Positions 58,732-64,000 of a stretch of 64,000 nt of DNA are shown piece after piece. The translations under genes were made by a program, and so were the position numbers. The notes beneath the pieces are model-generated. The model worked only from the letters and a program-made list of their open reading frames with translations, was not told the DNA's origin and did not search any database. The stretch is taken from positions 1,176,001-1,240,000 of the forward strand of contig NZ_JAQIJT010000002.1 in NCBI RefSeq assembly GCF_036946125.1, given 5' to 3'. The DNA comes from Sphingomonas adhaesiva. GTDB taxonomy: Bacteria > Pseudomonadota > Alphaproteobacteria > Sphingomonadales > Sphingomonadaceae. Positions within the stretch are counted from its first letter, which is position 1. Every line of letters begins with the position of its first letter.

Positions 58732-61055
58732 CGGCGCGGCATCTCGACCGTGATGAGCGTCCCCTCGCCCGGCTCGCTGACCAGCGAGATCGTGCCGCCA
58801 TGCGCCTCGACGAACTGCTTGGCGAGCGGCAGGCCCAGCCCGAGGGCGCGGTCGCTGCCGACCGCGCGCCCTTCCTGGGCGAAGCGATCGAAGGCGCGCG
58901 ACGCTTCCTCCGGGGTCATGCCCGCGCCGTCGTCCGACACCACGATCCGTGCCGCCTTCGCATTGCCGTCGACGTGGAGCAGCACGCGCTCCCGCGAGGC
59001 GCCGACGGCGTGGCGGAGCAGATGCTCGACCACTTCGCGGATGCGACGCGCATCGCCCGACAGCCGCCCGGCGGAACGCTGCACCTCGACGACGAATTCC
59101 AGATGGCGGCGCTTGGCGGTGGCGCGCACCCCGTCGGCCGCCGCGCGCGCCACCGCGCCCACGTCGACGTCGCCGCGCTCGAGCGGGCGCGCGCCGCTTT
59201 CGGTCGAGGTGAGATCGAGCACGTCGTCGATCAGCAGCCCCAGCCGCTCGACCGCGTCCAGGATCGCATCGAGATAGCCGATCGCGTCCGGCGACAGCTC
59301 ACCGGCATAACCGCCGTGGAGCATCTCCGCGAAGCCGCTGATCGAGGTCAGCGGGGTCCGCAGCTCGTAGCTCATGTTGGCGACGAACGCGGTCTTCACC
59401 CGATCCGCCGCCTCCAGCGCATCGTTGCGGTCGCGCAGCGCATGCTCCATCCGGCGGCTGTCGGTGATGTCCAGCATCGTGAACAGCGCATTGCCATCGG
59501 GCAGCGGCACCGCGGCGAATTCGAAATGACGACCGTCGGCCAGCGCGATATGCCCGGCGCGCTGCTGCCGCTCGGCGGTCGCGATCCGCACCAGCTCGGC
59601 GATCTGGCGCGAGCGGCGCGGGTTGGACAGGCGCGGCGCGACCTTTTCGGCGATGACGTCCACGCGCGGATGGCCGCTCAGGAACTCCTCCTCGAAATCC
59701 CACAGCGCGCGGAAGCGGTTGTTCCACAGCTGGAGCCGGCCGTCGGCGGAAAAGACGCCCAGCGCCTCGAACAGATTGTCGAACGTCGCGGTACGCACCC
59801 GCAGCAGCGTGTCGCGCGCGCTGGCCAGCTGCACCTGCTCGGTCCGATCCTCGAAGATCACCATCAGCCCGCCGTCGGGCAGCGGCTGCGCCACGACGCG
59901 CAGGTGGGTGCCGCCGGGCAGGTGCCAATTCTCCTCCACCGCGGCGTCGGTCTGGAGGAACCAGCCGCGCCGTTCCGCCTTCCACCCTGGAAAATCGCGC
60001 ACCTCGGGGACGCGATTGGCCTCGCGCATCCGCTCCAGCACGCGGTCGAACTCGGGTCGATCGGACAACCACTCGCGGCGCATCGCGAACAACCGCCGGA
60101 ACGGCTGGTTGCAGAAGACCAGGCTGCGGTCGCGCCCGAACTGCGCCACGCCCGCCGACAGCCGGTCGATCATGGCGCGCTGCGCATCGGCAAAGCGGCG
60201 CTCGCGCAGGTTGGCCTGCTCCAGCTCCTCGATATCGATCGCATAGCCCGCGACGCCACCGACCGGCAGCGGCACGTCGTGGATCAGCAACGATCGCCGC
60301 GCGCCGCCGATCGTCGCGGGCAGCACGCGCTGCTGCGGCCGGCCGTCGGTGCGCGCCAGCGCCGCCCCGGCCACGGGTCCGCTCTCGCCCGCGCCGTCGG
60401 TCAGCTCGATCCCGCGGCCGACGACATCGGCGGCGTCCTGCCCCTCCACCGCGGCGACATAGGCGGAATTGACCATCGCCAGCCGCAGGGTCGCGTCGCG
60501 ATACCACATCGGCAGCGGGGCGGCCTCGACCAGCCCGGTCAGCGCCTCGAACGCGTCGGACAGCTCGCGGCACTCGTCGCGCAGCTCGCGCATCTCGCCC
60601 TCGATCGCGGTGGAATCGTGCAGCCACACGATCACCGCATCCGCACGCCGCTCGCCCTGCGCGGTCAGCGTCCGCCCGCCATCGCGCGCGTTGATGCTGC
60701 GCACGAAACCGCGGGCCGAGCGCTGGCACGCCGCGATGTCGCGCGACAATCCTTGCGCATCCGCACTTTCGACGCCCCAGCCGGCCGCATCGAGTTCCTG
60801 CAGGTAGCGCGGCACGCCGGCCAGCCCGAGCCAGTCCGCGGCGCGTCGCGGCATGTCGATCTGGCCATCGGCGCGGATGACGATCGGCTGCATCGGTGCG
60901 GCGGCCAGCAGCATTTCCAGCGCATCGCGCCCTTGCATCGCGCCGGCCGCGGCGGCACGCGCACGCAGCCCGACCATCAGCAGCGCCGCCCCGACGCCGA
61001 TCAGCAGCAGCAGGACGGCCCCCACCACCACCGCGATCCCGATCGACAGCGTCAT
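58728..61055 (-). CDS. divL: DivL-type cell-cycle regulator (tyrosine in place of the phospho-acceptor His)
   Basis: A 775-residue membrane-linked PAS sensor. One N-terminal transmembrane segment (IGIAVVVGAVLLLLIGVGAA) is followed by several PAS domains (about 40-530) and a HisKA/HATPase core. The H-box reads FVANMSYELRTPLTSI, with Tyr563 where kinases have His, matching DivL of Caulobacter (Tyr550). The N-box is also changed: HLLRHAV has His678 and His682 at the two Asn positions. G-boxes DDGAGM and GLGLPLAKQFVEAHGG remain. In Caulobacter DivL promotes CckA-CtrA signalling as a pseudokinase. First gene of the minus-strand cluster to trxA, divergent from the last receptor. Confidence 0.88.
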   Translation of the reverse strand: MTLSIGIAVVVGAVLLLLIGVGAALLMVGLRARAAAAGAMQGRDALEMLLAAAPMQPIVIRADGQIDMPRRAADWLGLAGVPRYLQELDAAGWGVESADAQGLSRDIAACQRSARGFVRSINARDGGRTLTAQGERRADAVIVWLHDSTAIEGEMRELRDECRELSDAFEALTGLVEAAPLPMWYRDATLRLAMVNSAYVAAVEGQDAADVVGRGIELTDGAGESGPVAGAALARTDGRPQQRVLPATIGGARRSLLIHDVPLPVGGVAGYAIDIEELEQANLRERRFADAQRAMIDRLSAGVAQFGRDRSLVFCNQPFRRLFAMRREWLSDRPEFDRVLERMREANRVPEVRDFPGWKAERRGWFLQTDAAVEENWHLPGGTHLRVVAQPLPDGGLMVIFEDRTEQVQLASARDTLLRVRTATFDNLFEALGVFSADGRLQLWNNRFRALWDFEEEFLSGHPRVDVIAEKVAPRLSNPRRSRQIAELVRIATAERQQRAGHIALADGRHFEFAAVPLPDGNALFTMLDITDSRRMEHALRDRNDALEAADRVKTAFVANMSYELRTPLTSISGFAEMLHGGYAGELSPDAIGYLDAILDAVERLGLLIDDVLDLTSTESGARPLERGDVDVGAVARAAADGVRATAKRRHLEFVVEVQRSAGRLSGDARRIREVVEHLLRHAVGASRERVLLHVDGNAKAARIVVSDDGAGMTPEEASRAFDRFAQEGRAVGSDRALGLGLPLAKQFVEAHGGTISLVSEPGEGTLITVEMPRR

Positions 61056-61317
61056 GACTCGAAGGCGGAAAGGCGACGTGGCGGCATGACGCCTGTCTAG
61101 AAAGCTGGAGCCCCAGCGGCAAGGAACTCCCGGAAAGGTCGGTAAAGCTTACCTATGTTGCTGACCCATGTCGTGGCGCGGAAGTGACAGTTGTAACTTT
61201 TCATTTATGGCTTGCAACGACATGGCTCGCCCAACCGCTCCCGCTTCCATAGGGACGCACTCGGACGATAGGACAGGGTCCATGTCCTGGTCCGTGTGCA
61301 TTTCAAGGGAGGACCAT

Positions 61318-64000
61318 ATGCACCATTACCGTTGCCGCCTGCTGGGCACGTCGCTGCTTGCCGGGATCGCGCTGCTCGCGGCCCCCGCCCACGCCCAGGA
61401 CAGCGCGCAGGGCGCCACCGTCGAGGCCGCCACGACGCAGAGTGCGAACGATCCCGCCGCCTCGCCCGCCGATCCCTCGGCCCAGGGCAATGAAGCCGGC
61501 GCCGACATCGTCGTCACCGGATCGCGCATCCAGTCGCCGGTCGCCACCGCGGCCTCCCCCGTGCAGGTCATCAGCGCCGAGCAGATCCGACAGTCGGGCG
61601 TCATCAACGTGCAGGACCTGCTGTTGCAGAATCCCGCGTTCGGTCAGCCGGGGATCAGCCGCACCAACTCGTCCTTCGCCACGCAGAGTGCGGGCGTCGC
61701 GACGGTGAACCTGCGCAATCTGGGCGAGGACCGCACGCTGGTACTGGTCAACGGTCGCCGCTTCGTCTCCGGCGTACCCGGCTCGTCCGCGGTCGACCTG
61801 AACGTCATCCCGACCCAGTTTCTCCAGCGCACCGACGTTCTGACCGGCGGCGCGTCCGCGGTCTACGGCTCGGACGCGGTCGCGGGCGTGGTCAATCTGA
61901 TCTACAAGACCGACTTCGACGGCCTTCAGGCCGATGCGCAGGTCGGCATTTCCGAGCGCGGCGATGGCTTCGACCGGCAGTTCAACCTGCTGGCGGGCAA
62001 GAATTTCGCCGACGGTCGCGGCAACATCATGCTGTTCGGCGGCTATTCGAAGCAGGGCACCGTCCTGAAGCGCAACCGCGAGACCGAGGGCGGCTCCAGC
62101 GCGATCGATTCGATCAGCCGCGGCGCCTATGTCAGCGGCGAGGATTCCGAGCTGTTCACCCCGCAGCGTCCGTATCTGTCCGGTTTCGCACCGCAGGGCC
62201 GCTATTATGCGGGTGATTCGATCTTCACCTACGGACAGGACGGCGCGCTGCGCGATTGCGCGTCGACCAATGGCGACGAGGGGTGCGTCAACGCCGATGG
62301 CAGCGCGGCCGGACCGGACGGGTTCAACCGCAGCGATTTCCGCTACCTCGCAGTGCCGGTCGAGCGCTATATCGCCGCGGGTCGCGCCAACTTCGAGGTG
62401 TCGCCGGCGCTGAACCTGTTCATCGAGGGCAATTACGCCAGGACGAAGGTCAGCACCGTGATCGAGCCGTTCCCGCTCGACTCGACCTTCAGCAATCCGC
62501 GCAACAGCGGACAGATCCCGATCGAGACGATCGTGGGCGGCACCACGTTCCGCAACCCGTTCGTGCCGGATGCGATCTTCAACGCCGCAACCGACACCGA
62601 TGGCGATGGCCTGCGCGACATCTACTTCGATCGTCGTCTGGCGGACTTCGGCCCGCGCACCAGCCAGGCCACGCGCGACCTATACCGCATCGCGGGCGGC
62701 GCGACCGGCACCTTCCTGAACGACAAGCTAAACTACGAGGTCTACGGCATCTACGGCCAGACGACCGAGAACCAGCGCGGCAGCGGGCAGTTCAACACCG
62801 CCAACTTCTTCCAGGCACTCAATTCCTACCGCGATCCGGCAACCGGGCAGATCGTCTGCGCTGATCCGGCGGCGCGTGCGGCGGGCTGCGTTCCGGCCAA
62901 CATCTACGGCGCGGGCACGCTGGCGAATACCGCGGGCTATCTGGCGGTGGACACCACGCTGTCGACGCGGGTGACGCAGACGGTGTTCGGCGGCAATGTG
63001 AACGGCAAGCTGTTTTCGCTGTTCGGCGCCGATCCGGTCGGGTTCAGCGTCGGCACGGAATATCGCCGCGAAACCAGCCGCAACGACTTCGACCTGCTGA
63101 CGCAGCAGGGGCTGAACGGCAACAACGCGCTGCCCGCGACGCGCGGCAGCTTCCATTTGTGGGAAGGGTTCGGCGAGGTCGTCGCCCCGCTGATCCAGGA
63201 TCGCCCGTTCTTCCATGCGCTGACGGTGCGCGGCGCGGTGCGCGTGTCCGATTACAACACGATCGGCACGACCGTCAGCTACAATTACGGCGGCGAATGG
63301 GCGCCGGTGGAGGACATCCGCTTCCGCGTGATGCAGGCCCGCTCGGTCCGCGCGCCCAACATCAACGAGCTGTTCCAGGCGCCGCAGCAGAACTTCCCGA
63401 GCGTGACCGATCCCTGCATCGGCGTGACCGCGACGACCGCGGGCACGCTCGGCACGCAATGCCGTGCGGCGCTGGGGCCGAACGCCAACATCAGCGGGGC
63501 CACCGGCTTCCAGCCGTCGCAGGCCGACATTCAGGGCGTGACCAGCTTCGAATCGGGCAATCCGCTGTTGCAGGAGGAGAAGGGCGACAGCTTCACCGCG
63601 GGCGTCGTGATCGCGCCGCGTTCGATCAATGCGCTGCGCAACCTCGTCGTGACGGTCGATTACTTCAACATCCGCATCAAGGATGCGATCGTCCAGACGC
63701 CGCTGCAATACATCCTGAACCAATGCTATCAGGCCGGGAATCAGGATTATTGCGGCCGCATCACGCGGCGTCCGGCCGATATCGGGCCGAACACCGCGGG
63801 CTCGATCGACCAGCTGACCACAAGCTTCCTCAACAGCGGCGGGGTGAAGACGCAGGGCATCGACACCACGGTGACGTGGCGCCAGAATCTGGCCGATATC
63901 GGCCTGGCCGGCGACCTCGGCATCCGGGGATCGTACACGCACCTGATCTCGGGCTACACGGTCCCGCTGCCGGGCGCCGATCGCGACGAATTCGCGGGCG
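61318..64000 (+). CDS. TonB-dependent receptor, 3' end outside window
   Basis: An outer-membrane transporter with at least 894 residues, still open at the window edge. A signal peptide (LLGTSLLAGIALLAAPAHA) precedes a low-complexity linker and the TonB-box-like DIVVTGSRI. The plug domain has SPVQVISAEQIRQSGVINVQ, VNLRNLGEDRTLVLVNGRRF and LTGGASAVYGSDAVAGVVNL. Extracellular loops carry paired cysteines (RDCASTNGDEGC, VCADPAARAAGC, CIGVTATTAGTLGTQC, QCYQAGNQDYC) that probably form disulfides. This is the large sphingomonad type with NELFQAPQQNFP; substrate unknown. AGGGAGG lies upstream of ATG 61318. Confidence 0.93.
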   Translation, partial: MHHYRCRLLGTSLLAGIALLAAPAHAQDSAQGATVEAATTQSANDPAASPADPSAQGNEAGADIVVTGSRIQSPVATAASPVQVISAEQIRQSGVINVQDLLLQNPAFGQPGISRTNSSFATQSAGVATVNLRNLGEDRTLVLVNGRRFVSGVPGSSAVDLNVIPTQFLQRTDVLTGGASAVYGSDAVAGVVNLIYKTDFDGLQADAQVGISERGDGFDRQFNLLAGKNFADGRGNIMLFGGYSKQGTVLKRNRETEGGSSAIDSISRGAYVSGEDSELFTPQRPYLSGFAPQGRYYAGDSIFTYGQDGALRDCASTNGDEGCVNADGSAAGPDGFNRSDFRYLAVPVERYIAAGRANFEVSPALNLFIEGNYARTKVSTVIEPFPLDSTFSNPRNSGQIPIETIVGGTTFRNPFVPDAIFNAATDTDGDGLRDIYFDRRLADFGPRTSQATRDLYRIAGGATGTFLNDKLNYEVYGIYGQTTENQRGSGQFNTANFFQALNSYRDPATGQIVCADPAARAAGCVPANIYGAGTLANTAGYLAVDTTLSTRVTQTVFGGNVNGKLFSLFGADPVGFSVGTEYRRETSRNDFDLLTQQGLNGNNALPATRGSFHLWEGFGEVVAPLIQDRPFFHALTVRGAVRVSDYNTIGTTVSYNYGGEWAPVEDIRFRVMQARSVRAPNINELFQAPQQNFPSVTDPCIGVTATTAGTLGTQCRAALGPNANISGATGFQPSQADIQGVTSFESGNPLLQEEKGDSFTAGVVIAPRSINALRNLVVTVDYFNIRIKDAIVQTPLQYILNQCYQAGNQDYCGRITRRPADIGPNTAGSIDQLTTSFLNSGGVKTQGIDTTVTWRQNLADIGLAGDLGIRGSYTHLISGYTVPLPGADRDEFAG

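Noticed and set aside
1..64000. A new defence island, phage or secondary-metabolite cluster
   Set aside because: All regions are explained by housekeeping or regulatory genes. The only accessory module is the Phd/PIN pair. No integrase, transposase, restriction enzyme, polyketide or peptide synthetase gene was found.

Overview
The window looks like chromosome of a high-GC alphaproteobacterium, most likely a sphingomonad (Sphingomonas or a close relative). The reasons are: long TonB-dependent receptors; a DivL-type cell-cycle pseudokinase next to tsaE-amgK-murU-addB-addA-trxA; a DksA with a single zinc-finger cysteine; PilZ and EAL signalling genes; and intergenic hairpins of the type 'ctcctgcgaaggcaggag' that are usual in this group. 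Nearly all of the sequence is coding. It holds about 55 protein genes, tRNA-Leu(CAA), tRNA-Asn(GUU), and dispersed repeats in most of the larger gaps. I see no phage, insertion sequence, CRISPR array or rRNA.

Layout. 1-8 kb: end of cysK, a SleB-type wall hydrolase, a LiuR-like MerR regulator with an acyl-CoA dehydrogenase, hisI with a lipoprotein, purF with an SDR. 8-14.7 kb: a compact minus-strand run (HDAC-like deacetylase, korA, korB, photolyase, cyclopropane fatty acid synthase). 14.7-20.7 kb: alpha/beta hydrolase, rppH, a DUF481 outer-membrane protein, then an arginine succinyltransferase operon (M20 hydrolase, astA, astB). 20.9-24.3 kb: a ZnuD-like receptor behind a Zur-like palindrome, and a 2,4-dienoyl-CoA reductase-like SDR. 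24.4-27.7 kb: tRNA-Leu, PilZ, dksA, a Ser/Asn/Gly-rich exported protein with an exosortase-like tail, and an attachment-family protein. 27.8-31.8 kb: serS, a degenerate LytM lipoprotein, tyrS, PilZ. 31.9-41.7 kb: recG, sdhE, mfd, an EAL phosphodiesterase with an NTF2-like partner, moaA, nadK. 41.8-49.4 kb: tRNA-Asn, a lipoprotein, secA, a Phd/PIN toxin-antitoxin pair, argJ, a LuxR-type regulator. 49.5-61 kb: the divL-to-trxA cluster on the minus strand. 61.3 kb to the end: a second, truncated TonB-dependent receptor.

How genes work together. The last cluster groups cell-cycle control (DivL), t6A synthesis (TsaE), MurNAc recycling (AmgK, MurU), double-strand-break repair (AddAB) and thioredoxin, with overlapping or closely packed genes. 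The ast genes overlap by ATGA and start arginine catabolism. LiuR-like and Zur-like sites suggest local control of acyl-CoA catabolism and zinc uptake.

The least expected structure is a compound repeat of about 190 bp. It is present in three full copies (about 2131-2323, 27058-27252, and inverted at 42801-42997), each with two strong internal hairpins. I did not find a clearly new multi-gene system. The best leads are this repeat, the DivL-type kinase lacking its phospho-acceptor His and N-box Asn residues, the proposed zinc regulon, and the possible use of an M20 hydrolase in the arginine pathway.
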